DNA from: Treponema sp.
GTDB taxonomy: Bacteria; Spirochaetota; Spirochaetia; Treponematales; Breznakiellaceae
Assembly: GCA_031272575.1 (NCBI GenBank)
Contig: JAISTO010000116.1
Coordinates: 1 to 16,872, forward strand
DNA: 16,872 nucleotides
Reading direction: 5' to 3'
Every line of letters begins with the position of its first letter. The stretch's first letter is position 1. Below are positions 6,471-13,219 of the stretch, piece by piece. The position numbers were made by a program, and so were the translations under genes. Below the pieces are notes generated by a model, which saw only the letters and a program-made list of their open reading frames with translations, made no database searches and had not been told where the DNA came from.

Positions 6471-7433
6471 GTGGATTTAGCGCTGCTTCAGAAACGCGCG
6501 CGGCTGCTGCGCGCGGTGCGGGAGTTTTTTTGGGAGCGGGGGTATCTTGAAACGGACACCCCGCTCCTCGCGCCCGACCTTATCCCCGAGGCCTGCCTCG
6601 AGGTCTTCGAGACGCGCCGCCTCGTGCCGCGGGGAGCGGGAGGGGCGCTCGAAAGCCCCTGCTGGCTTGTCCCGTCACCCGAAATCTGGATGAAAAAACT
6701 CATCGCGCGGCACAGGGTGAGTATGTTCCAGATCTGCAAGTGCTTCCGCAATGGCGAGTCAGAGGGGGCCTCGCATAGCCCGGAATTCACCATGCTCGAG
6801 TACTACACGATGCGGGCGGACGCTGACGACTCCCTCGCGCTCAGCGAGGCGCTCTTTGCGGTGCTGCGCGGCGCTCTTGACGCGCCGCCTGGCGTCCCCG
6901 AGCCCCCCTTCCGCATCCTCACGGTGGACGAGGCCTTTGTCCGCTGGGCAGGCTTCAGCGTGCTGGACGCGGCGGAAGGGGGGCGCTTGCGGGAGGCGGC
7001 GGCGGGGCTCGGCCTGGACTGCCGCGCCTCGCCTGATGACGCCTCGCTCTTCGATCTGGTCTTCGTGCACGCGGTGGAGCCCCGCCTGCGGGATCAGGGC
7101 CTGGTCGCCCTGAGCGCCTACCCCGCGTTCGTCCCCTGCCTGGCCAAAAAGGGCGCCGACCCTCGCACGGTGGAGCGCTGGGAACTGTACTGCAACGGCC
7201 TCGAACTCGCCAACTGCTACACCGAGGAAACAGACCCGCGGGCCGTACGCGCCTTCTTTCAATCTGAAACAGAACGGAAACGCGGCGCCCTCGTACCTCA
7301 CAAAGTCGACCCGGACTACTGGCGCGTCTTCGAAGGCTTCCCCCCCTGCTCCGGCGTCGCCCTCGGCCTCGACCGCCTGCTCATGACCCTCAGCGGCCGC
7401 TCCCGCATCGACGCGGTGCTGCCCTTCGGGTGA
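6471..7433 (+). CDS. epmA: EF-P--(R)-beta-lysine ligase (EpmA / GenX / PoxA)
   Basis: 320 residues, close to the 325 of the E. coli enzyme. It is a truncated class II lysyl-tRNA synthetase catalytic core without the N-terminal anticodon-binding domain, as expected for EpmA, which attaches beta-lysine to a conserved lysine of elongation factor P. Visible motifs are LVPSPEIWMKKLIA (66-79), motif 2 FRNGE through HSPEFTMLEYY (92-112), ELANCYTEETD in the lysine pocket region and motif 3 GVALGLDRLLM (295-305). Start is GTG at 6471, 9 bp after glyQS; its ribosome site is weak, suggesting coupling to the upstream gene. The EF-P and EpmB (lysine aminomutase) genes are not in the window. A free-standing lysyl-tRNA synthetase is unlikely at this length. 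Confidence 0.9.
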   Translation: MDLALLQKRARLLRAVREFFWERGYLETDTPLLAPDLIPEACLEVFETRRLVPRGAGGALESPCWLVPSPEIWMKKLIARHRVSMFQICKCFRNGESEGASHSPEFTMLEYYTMRADADDSLALSEALFAVLRGALDAPPGVPEPPFRILTVDEAFVRWAGFSVLDAAEGGRLREAAAGLGLDCRASPDDASLFDLVFVHAVEPRLRDQGLVALSAYPAFVPCLAKKGADPRTVERWELYCNGLELANCYTEETDPRAVRAFFQSETERKRGALVPHKVDPDYWRVFEGFPPCSGVALGLDRLLMTLSGRSRIDAVLPFG

Positions 7434-7445
7434 GGGAGTGGGGGG

Positions 7446-7488
7446 CGCGGAGCGGGCGCGGGAGCGGGCGCGGAGCGGGCACGGAGCG
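7446..7488 (+). repeat. 11-bp G-rich tandem repeat after epmA
   Basis: About 3.8 copies of CGCGGAGCGGG run directly after the epmA stop (7446-7456, 7457-7468 with one extra G, 7469-7479, and a partial copy to 7488). The related string GCGCCCGCTCCGTGC occurs in opposite orientation at 7938-7952. Confidence 0.8.
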
Positions 7489-7507
7489 CTTGGGGAGTAG
7501 TGGAGTG

Positions 7508-7623
7508 AACGGTGGACGGTGGAAAGTGGACGGATCGATTCGCAAGTCTTTGATACTGCCGGTATGCTTCCGGTAATGCGCAGGCTTTCGAAGCGCGTCC
7601 TCCACCGTCCACCGCCCACCGTT
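7508..7623. repeat. Inverted repeat with AACGGTGG-type arms
   Basis: The left arm from 7508 (AACGGTGGACGGTGGA) is complementary to the right arm 7601-7623, whose complement reads AACGGTGGGCGGTGGACGG. Most positions pair, with a few mismatches toward the inner end. The enclosed ~75 nt contain CCGGTA twice. This is a transcribable stem-loop of no known family to me. Confidence 0.65.
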
Positions 7624-7674
7624 CCAAATGGCATAACGCTGCCCTTACGCGTACACGCTATGCCTCCGCAACAA

Positions 7675-7702
7675 GTCCCAATTCCCAAGTCCCAAGTCCC
7701 AC
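7675..7702. repeat. Heptanucleotide tandem repeat (GTCCCAA type)
   Basis: Four contiguous 7-mers: GTCCCAA, TTCCCAA, GTCCCAA, GTCCCAC. This degenerate heptad style resembles the short tandemly repeated repetitive sequences known from heterocystous cyanobacteria; that comparison is of style, not proven relationship. Confidence 0.75.
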
Positions 7703-7746
7703 AGGCATCACGCAGACCTCAGCCCCTGCCCTGTTCACTCGCAGAC

Positions 7747-7820
7747 CGCATTTATGCGGCCGCCGCCCCCTGCCCGCGAGCAAGCCCCTTTCGCGCAAGG
7801 CACTCATGACGCGCTGCTTA
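7747..7820. repeat. Direct repeat, copy 1
   Basis: First of two ~75-bp copies; the best conserved part is CGCGCAAGGCA-C-TCATGACGCGCTGCTT (7792-7819), one base different from the second copy 240 bp downstream. The upstream part is C-rich and diverged with small indels. Confidence 0.8.
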
Positions 7821-7829
7821 TGGCATTTA

Positions 7830-7966
7830 GGGAGTGGGGAGTAGGAAATAGGGAGTAGTGTGCGCGTTGCAAGTGGGTTGCGCGTACTCCGTGAAACTAT
7901 CCGGTAGTCCGCGCGGACTTACGCGCCAAGCGCGAAGCGCCCGCTCCGTGCCCGCACCCCACTCCC
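7830..7966. repeat. Heptad-armed inverted-repeat element, second copy
   Basis: Left side is four exact-phase 7-mers (7830-7857: GGGAGTG, GGGAGTA, GGAAATA, GGGAGTA). GGGAGTGGGG (7830-7839) is perfectly complementary to CCCCACTCCC (7957-7966). The core contains GGGTTGC and CGGTAGTCCGCGC (7902-7914); both also occur in the element at 2695-2835. It lies between the two direct-repeat copies, as if inserted there. Confidence 0.72.
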
Positions 7967-7980
7967 CAAGCGGCTTCAGG

Positions 7981-8060
7981 CCGCGTCATTTTTCACGCCC
8001 CCGCCCCGCCCCCTGCGAGTAAGCCCCCACTCGCGCAAGGCACGCATGACGCGCTGCTTG
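7981..8060. repeat. Direct repeat, copy 2
   Basis: Second copy of the repeat at 7747-7820. Conserved core at 8032-8059 with a single substitution (G for T at 8044). It continues directly into the left arm of the 28-bp inverted repeat, which copy 1 lacks. Confidence 0.8.
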
Positions 8061-8065
8061 CGGTA

Positions 8066-8175
8066 GGCGGTGGGGAGAGCCCCTGCCGATCTATCAGTCG
8101 CACCTGCCAGGCCACACCAAAGTGTGCGTAAAAAAAGTTGACTGCCGTAGATCGGCGGGGGCTCTCCCCACCGCC
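8066..8175. repeat. 28-bp inverted repeat with nested hairpin upstream of cheW
   Basis: The arm 8066-8093 pairs with 8148-8175 over 28 positions with one T/G wobble; AGTC (8096-8099) and GACT (8140-8143) extend it past a bulge. Inside is CACAC-CAAA-GTGTG (8113-8126) followed by a run of seven A. As RNA this is a ~110-nt stem-loop with a very stable GC-rich outer helix. It ends 40 bp before the cheW -35 box. Candidates are a REP/BIME-like element, a small RNA or a miniature mobile element. Confidence 0.85.
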
Positions 8176-8215
8176 GTACGACCAGAGGCCAGCGCGGCTG
8201 CGATGCCGCCCCCAC

Positions 8216-8244
8216 TTGACAATTCCCCCCCTTTATGCTACATT
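8216..8244 (+). promoter_or_regulatory. Sigma-70 promoter for the cheW-recN operon, C7 tract in the spacer
   Basis: TTGACA (8216-8221), a 17-nt spacer and TACATT (8239-8244). Seven C bases (8225-8231) sit in the spacer, so slippage there would alter box spacing. The predicted start near 8251 is the first base of the AAGAGG ribosome site. An alternative -10, TATAAC (8244-8249), would have a 22-nt spacer. Confidence 0.65.
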
Positions 8245-8261
8245 ATAACCAAGAGGTATGA

Positions 8262-8729
8262 ATGGCTGACCAAAACCAGTTGGTGACCTTTCAGTTGGGC
8301 GAAGAACTGTATGGCATCAACATTATGGACGTAAAGGAGATCGTCCGGGTGCAGGATGTCCGGGCTATCCCGAACGCCCCCTCCTATGTGGAGGGTATAT
8401 TCAATCTGCGGAGCGAGATTATCCCCATCATCAACCTGCATAAGCGCTTCCATCTGCGGAAGACCTGCGAGGACGGGGCGCTGTCGGGGTTTATCATCCT
8501 CGATATTGACGGGATGAAACTGGGGGTGCTTATCGACCGCGTGTCGCGGGTGCTTACGGTGGCGGGGGCCGAGGTGCAGCCCCCCCCGCAGCTCTTGTCC
8601 GGCATAGGCGCGGAGTACATTCGGGGGGTAGTGCGCCGCGGCGAACGGTATCTTATCATCCTGAATATACGGGACCTGTTCAATCCAAAAGAACTGCAAA
8701 AAATTGCGGCAGTACGGAACGAAGCATGA
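8262..8729 (+). CDS. cheW: Chemotaxis coupling protein CheW
   Basis: 155 residues, a single CheW domain, the usual size. CheW links methyl-accepting receptors to the CheA kinase in polar arrays. Visible family features: LVTFQLGEELYGINIMDVKEI at the N-terminus, YVEGIFNLRSEIIPIINL (the conserved N-L-R-x-x-I-x-P-I turn) and DRVSRVLTV in the second half. The ATG at 8262 is preceded by AAGAGG at 8251-8256; an ATG at 8258 opens only three codons. It leads a six-gene run, overlapping the next gene by 4 bp. None of the neighbours is a chemotaxis gene, so this may be an additional CheW copy placed in a housekeeping operon. Confidence 0.93.
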   Translation: MADQNQLVTFQLGEELYGINIMDVKEIVRVQDVRAIPNAPSYVEGIFNLRSEIIPIINLHKRFHLRKTCEDGALSGFIILDIDGMKLGVLIDRVSRVLTVAGAEVQPPPQLLSGIGAEYIRGVVRRGERYLIILNIRDLFNPKELQKIAAVRNEA

Positions 8730-9829
8730 AGATTGAAGTCTACTCCCCGGCGGTCAGGCGCAGAGAGATGGATGCGGTGCTCACCGCGCTTGTCGAGGAT
8801 AGCATCGGGCCGGGCGAGCAGGCGAAACTGCTGGTCCAGATCGCGAAGGAGCGCCTGGGCTTCGACGCCTGCCTGGCCCTGCGGAGCCCCGCGCTGGCGC
8901 TCAGCATCGCGCTCAAGGCCCTGGGCATAGAGGCGGGCAAGGGGGTGCTCATCTCGTACCTGTCGCCGCGCTACTACGAGTGGGCCATACGGGACGCGGG
9001 GCTCGTGCCGCTCTACTGCGGGACGGCGCCGGGGAGCCCCCTGGCCAGCAAAGAGACGGTCGAGCAGGTGCTGAAGGAGCGCCCCGGGGGCATCGAGGCG
9101 CGCTGCGTGGCCCTGCACCACAGCCTGGGCTACCTGCCGGAGAGCGAGGCTATCGCCTCCCTGGGGCTCCCGCTTATCGAGGACTGCTCGCAGAGTTACG
9201 GGAGCGTTTTTTCAGGTCAGGATGACGGGGATAGCGCCGCCGGAGCGGATGGCAAACCCGCGCCGGTGCAGAAGCGCCTCTTTCCCGGGCCCTTCACGAG
9301 CGGCGTGTTCACGATACTGGGGCTCGAGGAGCGTGATATGCTCACCTCTGGGGGGGGGGCGCTCCTCTACGCGGGGACGCGGCGGGACGCGGCGCTCCTG
9401 CGCGGCTATGCGGAGATGCCGCCTGAGTACGCGCTCCCGGACATGAACGCGGCCATGGCCGCCGCGCAGTTTCGGGAAGGCGCCAAAAATCTCCAGAAGC
9501 GCAAGACTATCGCCGAGACCTACCTGCGGGCTGCGCTGCAGACCCGTCACAAGCGCTTCGTCACGCCGGAGGGCTTCGAGTACAACAACTACGCGTTCCC
9601 GCTCGTGCTCGAGTCGGGGCTCAAGGACGTCAAGGCCTACGCGAAAAAAAAGGACATCGCGGTCGAAAGCGCGTTCGAGAACAGCATCGCCGCGTCCCGC
9701 GAGGACCCTCCGGCCTGGTGCCGCGAGGCCTACTCACTCTCGCTCCGCACCGCCCTCTTCCCGGTCCACCCCCGCCTCGGCGCCAAGGACGTGGAGAAGG
9801 TCTCGCGCCTGATCACGACGCTGCCGTGA
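8726..9829 (+). CDS. DegT/DnrJ/EryC1-fold protein lacking the PLP lysine
   Basis: 367 residues with the layout of sugar aminotransferases of the DegT/DnrJ/EryC1/StrS family. The N-terminal pattern IGPGEQ is followed by SPALALSIALKALGI (54-68), in place of the usual SGTAAL. HHSLGYLPE (131-139) and IEDCSQSYGS (151-160) follow, keeping the Asp that contacts the PLP ring. The segment that normally reads F-S-x-x-x-x-K-x-x-x-x-x-x-G-G is here VFTILGLEERDMLTSGGG (194-211): no Lys occurs between 183 and 254, so the Schiff-base residue is missing. It is probably a non-transaminase relative or a binding protein. A run of ten G (9350-9359) lies at this same site. An insert rich in D/G/A (165-182) precedes it. 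It overlaps cheW and nadK by 4 bp each, so it is translated with them. Function unknown. Confidence 0.72.
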   Translation: MKIEVYSPAVRRREMDAVLTALVEDSIGPGEQAKLLVQIAKERLGFDACLALRSPALALSIALKALGIEAGKGVLISYLSPRYYEWAIRDAGLVPLYCGTAPGSPLASKETVEQVLKERPGGIEARCVALHHSLGYLPESEAIASLGLPLIEDCSQSYGSVFSGQDDGDSAAGADGKPAPVQKRLFPGPFTSGVFTILGLEERDMLTSGGGALLYAGTRRDAALLRGYAEMPPEYALPDMNAAMAAAQFREGAKNLQKRKTIAETYLRAALQTRHKRFVTPEGFEYNNYAFPLVLESGLKDVKAYAKKKDIAVESAFENSIAASREDPPAWCREAYSLSLRTALFPVHPRLGAKDVEKVSRLITTLP

Positions 9830-10662
9830 ACGACGTAACACGCATCGCCATCGTCTGCAACCCCCGCAAGGAGGCGGCTGGGGGGTTGGCGGAGCGGATC
9901 AGGGAGCGCTTCGAAGGTGAAGGCGCGCGGGTCGGCCTCTTCGACTCAAGTGAAGAGGCCGTCGTGCCGGAATCGCGCGCGGGCGGCGAGTGGCATCTCG
10001 CGTTCTCCCTGGGGGGGGACGGCACGGTGCTGCGGACGGCCAGGGCCTTCGCGCCGGGCGGGACGGCGCTCTTTCCGGTCAACCTGGGGAAGGTGGGCTT
10101 TCTTGCCTGGGTTCCGCCCGCGCAGTGGGAGGCCTGTTACGACGCCTGGCGCGCGGCAGGCGGCGCGGCCGCATCCCGCATGATGCTCGAGGCGCGGGTG
10201 CTGCGGGACGGAGCGCGGGCGGAGGGCGCGTACTGCCTCAACGAGGCTGCCGTCGTGGGGACCGGGCCCGGCCGCATCCTCGACCTGCGGGCCCGCGTCC
10301 AGGACGCGGTGCTCAGCAAGTGCCGCGCGGACGGGCTTATCGTGGCGGGGCCCGCGGGCTCGACGGCCTGGGCGCTGAGCGCCGGCGGGCCGGTGCTCGA
10401 CCCCGCGCTGGAGGCGCTCGCGGTCGTGCCGATCTGCCCCTTCGGCAAGAGGGGCGCGCCTATCCTGTTGCCGGCGGGCCTGGAGGTAACGGTCGAGCAG
10501 ACGGGGGACAAACAGCAGGCCGCATCCCTGGTGGTGGACGGCCAGCTCAGTTTCCCCCTGCGGCCGGGGGATAAGGTGAGCGTCCGGCGCGCCCCCTTCC
10601 CCTGCCGCATAGTCACCCAAAGCAGGGGCGATTTTTATAAAGCGCTGGAGGAAAAGTTATAG
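9826..10662 (+). CDS. nadK: NAD kinase
   Basis: Phosphorylates NAD to NADP. 278 residues from GTG at 9826, which overlaps the preceding stop as GTGA; a longer frame from 9718 would add 36 residues lying wholly in the upstream gene. Family motifs: VCNPRKEAA at the start, GGDGT (63-67) with the catalytic Asp, FPVNLGKVGFLA (83-94), the NE motif (139-140) and DGLIVAGPAGSTAWALSAGG (169-188). The usual T-P-T/A-G-S-T is G-P-A-G-S-T here, a mild change. No clear ribosome site precedes the GTG, so translation probably depends on coupling. The nadK-recN adjacency is common in bacteria and supports both calls. Confidence 0.94.
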   Translation: MNDVTRIAIVCNPRKEAAGGLAERIRERFEGEGARVGLFDSSEEAVVPESRAGGEWHLAFSLGGDGTVLRTARAFAPGGTALFPVNLGKVGFLAWVPPAQWEACYDAWRAAGGAAASRMMLEARVLRDGARAEGAYCLNEAAVVGTGPGRILDLRARVQDAVLSKCRADGLIVAGPAGSTAWALSAGGPVLDPALEALAVVPICPFGKRGAPILLPAGLEVTVEQTGDKQQAASLVVDGQLSFPLRPGDKVSVRRAPFPCRIVTQSRGDFYKALEEKL

Positions 10663-12426
10663 ATGCTTGAAGAAATCACCATCCGCAATTATGCGCTTGT
10701 TGACAGCCTCAACCAGTCGTTCGAGGCGGGCTTCAATGTGCTCACCGGTGAAACGGGCGCGGGCAAGTCGATCATCGTGGGGTCGCTCAGTTTTCTCATG
10801 GGCGCGAAGGCCGAGCCGGACGTGATCCGCTCAGGCTGCGACGAGGCGAGCGTGTCCGCGGTGGTGCAGGTGAGCCCCCACAACGCCGAGGCGCTGGCCT
10901 GGCTTGCCGAGCGGGACATAGCGCTCGACGACGGAAGGGTGATCATCAGGCGGAATCTGAAGGCGACAGGCCGCAGCGCCATGTACATTCAAAACGTGTC
11001 CGTGCCCCGCGCCGACCTCGAGGCCTTCTGTCACTTCCTGTTTGACCTGCATGGCCAGCACTCGCACGAATCCCTGCTGCGCAAGGAGACGCATCGGGTC
11101 TATCTGGACCGCTTCGGGGGCATAGAGGACGAGGCGCGGGCCTTTTACCGCGGCTTTGTCACCCTGACAGAAAAACGGAAACTGCTCGAGGCCTCGCTCA
11201 ACTCGGAGCGGGACCGGGACGCGCGCCTCGAACTGCTCCGCTACGGGGTCGAGGAGCTGGGCAAGGCCGCGCTCCGGCCGGGCGAAAGCCGCGAACTGGA
11301 GGCCGAGGCCCAGCGCCTGGGGGACTTCGAGCGGCTCCTCTCCCATGTGAACGCGGCCGCGGAGGCGCTCTTCGAGGGCGAGGACTCCGCGCTCAGCAGG
11401 GTGCGCAAGGCGCGGCTCGGCATCGAGGCTTCCGCGGCCATCGATCAGGGCCTTGCGGGAGTTCTGAAGCGCATGGAGGACCTCTACTACGAGGCGGAGG
11501 ACCTCTCCGCGGAGTTCCGCTCGTACCGGGACGCCCTCTCCTTCGATCCGGACCGGCTCGAGGAGGTCGAAGAGCGCCTCGCGCTGATCCAGCGCCTCGC
11601 CAGGAAGCACCTGGGCGCGTCAGCGGCAACGGCCGGGGATCGCGAGAGCGCGCTCCTCGCCTGGAAAGCGGGCGCCGAAAAGGAGATAGAGGCCCTGGCC
11701 GGCGCGGGCGAGAGCCGCGACACCCTCAAGCAGGAGATCGCGGCGCTCGAAAAGGGCCTCAGCGCCCGTGCCCAGGCCCTCAGCGCCAAACGGAAAGAGG
11801 CGGCAAAGCGCCTGGGAGAGGGCATCACCCGCATACTGGGGCGCCTGGGTATGCCCCGCGCCGCCTTTGCCGCGGCGGTGAACCCCAAGGGCCAGGGGGG
11901 CCGCCTCGTGCTCGGGCCCTGGGGCGCGGACGACGTGGAGTTCCTTATCAGCGCGAACGCGGGCGAGCCCCTGAAGGACCTGGCGCGCATCGCCTCCGGC
12001 GGGGAACTTTCGCGTGTCATGCTGGCGATAAAGACCATACTCCTTGCGGGCGGGGGGCATCAGGGCGGCGCGGCCAGTCAGGTCACCCCGGATGAATCGG
12101 CGGAGACCCTCGTCTTCGACGAGATCGACACCGGCATAGGGGGCGAGGTGGCGCTTTCGGTGGGCGAGTACCTCGCGCAGATCGGCGCCTGCAAGCAGAT
12201 TTTCTGTGTGACCCACCTGGCCAGCATCGCGGTGAGGGCCAGTCATCATCTTAAAGTGCAGAAGCGGGTCGAGGGGGACCGAACGGTAACCGGCCTGTCC
12301 CTCCTGGAAAAAGAAGAGCGTCGGCAGGAGATCGCGCGTATGCTTGCGGGGGACGCCGGGGGCGCCGCGCTTGCCCATGCGGACGACCTGCTCGAAAAAT
12401 ACGGAGGGCCCAATGGCGGCAAATAA
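10663..12426 (+). CDS. recN: DNA repair ATPase RecN
   Basis: SMC-like ATPase that acts early in double-strand break repair. 587 residues, slightly longer than the usual 550-575. Walker A GETGAGKS (29-36) is followed by a long helical middle region rich in Glu, Ala and Arg (coiled coil, about 150-390). The C-terminal half holds the signature SGGELSRVMLA (445-455), Walker B VFDEIDTGIGG (484-494) and the CVTHLASIA switch region. The ATG directly follows the nadK stop, with GGAGG (10647-10651) 11 nt upstream. A short Gly/Ala insert after KTILLAGG, between signature and Walker B, may explain part of the extra length. No SOS box is visible near the gene, and it appears to be transcribed with cheW and nadK. 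Confidence 0.96.
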   Translation: MLEEITIRNYALVDSLNQSFEAGFNVLTGETGAGKSIIVGSLSFLMGAKAEPDVIRSGCDEASVSAVVQVSPHNAEALAWLAERDIALDDGRVIIRRNLKATGRSAMYIQNVSVPRADLEAFCHFLFDLHGQHSHESLLRKETHRVYLDRFGGIEDEARAFYRGFVTLTEKRKLLEASLNSERDRDARLELLRYGVEELGKAALRPGESRELEAEAQRLGDFERLLSHVNAAAEALFEGEDSALSRVRKARLGIEASAAIDQGLAGVLKRMEDLYYEAEDLSAEFRSYRDALSFDPDRLEEVEERLALIQRLARKHLGASAATAGDRESALLAWKAGAEKEIEALAGAGESRDTLKQEIAALEKGLSARAQALSAKRKEAAKRLGEGITRILGRLGMPRAAFAAAVNPKGQGGRLVLGPWGADDVEFLISANAGEPLKDLARIASGGELSRVMLAIKTILLAGGGHQGGAASQVTPDESAETLVFDEIDTGIGGEVALSVGEYLAQIGACKQIFCVTHLASIAVRASHHLKVQKRVEGDRTVTGLSLLEKEERRQEIARMLAGDAGGAALAHADDLLEKYGGPNGGK

Positions 12427-13219
12427 CAGTACCAAGGCGCTGTACCTCGAAAAGATACGGCCCTACAGCGAGGCCGTAAAGAATATGCTGAAGGGCGAGG
12501 AGGCCATGCGGGCGGGGATTGGCGCGAACCCGGAGGACGCGCCCGCGAAGCGGCTGCAACTGGCCGAGGCCATGCTGAACCTCGCGTCACTCTACATCGT
12601 CATGAACGGGGTCTCCGTTCAAATGCTGAAGAGCCGCGACGAGGAGGCGCTGAACGACGCGCGCAAGTCCCTCTACAAGGCGATGATCTGCCTCGAGGAG
12701 ACGGTCACCAGTTTCACGGACGTGCCGGTCGCGGACTACGCCGCCCAGTTGGACAGCATCGCGTTTTTGAGCGCGCAAAAGCGCTGCGATCTGGTGCGCA
12801 AGATGGGGCTGGCCATACAACTGCTCGAAGAGGCGTACGGCGAAAACACGAAGTGGAAGTGGTCCTTCGTCGAACTGGAGGGCCGCCACGCGACCATCGC
12901 CAAGAACCTGCTCGACCTGCGCACCGCGGTGGCGTCAAGCGATCCCCGCGCCGCCGATTACGAGCCCACGATCGAGCACCTCGGGCTTATCAAAAAACTG
13001 CTCAACCAGGCGGCGGACCGCTACCGCGAAAAATACGAACTCTCCACAAGCAACCTGAACGACTTTTTGCAGGCGATCCGCTACCTCGGCGCGCTGCGCC
13101 ATGTGCACATCGCCCTGGAGGAGCGCTTCGAGGCGGAGGAAGTGAAAAAAAAGTATGATGTCTGGGACGCGATGATCAAGACCGCGCAAAAAAAGGCAAA
13201 AGAAGAGGCCGCGAGTTGA
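12413..13219 (+). CDS. Conserved-looking helical protein of unknown function
   Basis: 268 residues from ATG 12413, with GGAGGG at 12403-12408. A frame from 12344 would lie inside recN, so the internal ATG is chosen; the overlap with recN is 14 bp. I do not recognise the family. The sequence is almost entirely alpha-helical, with many Leu/Ala/Lys/Glu, no signal peptide and no membrane segment. There are possible paired helices such as LQLAEAMLNLASLYIVM (53-69) and a basic C-terminus AQKKAKEEAAS. It contains scattered aromatic positions (KWKWSF, KYDVWDAM), as in TPR-like or helical-bundle proteins. The composition and codon use match its neighbours. Its place in the tight operon between recN and an exported SUMF1 protein gives no clear functional hint. 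Confidence 0.8.
   Translation: MAANNSTKALYLEKIRPYSEAVKNMLKGEEAMRAGIGANPEDAPAKRLQLAEAMLNLASLYIVMNGVSVQMLKSRDEEALNDARKSLYKAMICLEETVTSFTDVPVADYAAQLDSIAFLSAQKRCDLVRKMGLAIQLLEEAYGENTKWKWSFVELEGRHATIAKNLLDLRTAVASSDPRAADYEPTIEHLGLIKKLLNQAADRYREKYELSTSNLNDFLQAIRYLGALRHVHIALEERFEAEEVKKKYDVWDAMIKTAQKKAKEEAAS

Larger units (their letters stand above)
7434..8215. other. Repeat-packed non-coding region between epmA and cheW
   Basis: About 780 bp with no convincing gene on either strand; the open frames here are short, low-complexity and lack ribosome sites. It holds an 11-bp G-rich tandem, an inverted repeat around a ~75-nt core, two heptad arrays, a ~75-bp direct repeat in two copies 240 bp apart and a 28-bp inverted repeat just before the cheW promoter. 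A small palindrome CCGCAT-TT-ATGCGG lies at 7747-7760, and GCGGC-ttcag-GCCGC at 7970-7984 is followed by a short T run. No clear strong terminator follows epmA. Confidence 0.7.

Noticed and set aside
7519..7809. 96-codon plus-strand frame in the repeat region
   Set aside because: It crosses inverted and heptad repeats, is Pro/Arg-rich low complexity and has no ribosome site.
7970..7993. Intrinsic terminator (GCGGC-ttcag-GCCGC then a T run)
   Set aside because: The stem is only 5 bp, four bases separate it from the T run and it lies over 500 bp after epmA, so it is too weak to call.
7976..8215. 79-codon minus-strand frame overlapping the direct and inverted repeats
   Set aside because: It is composed almost wholly of the two repeat arms and has no ribosome site or recognisable domain.
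9718..9825. N-terminal extension of NAD kinase
   Set aside because: These 36 codons lie inside the upstream gene and are Pro/Arg-rich; the family motifs begin right after the GTG at 9826.
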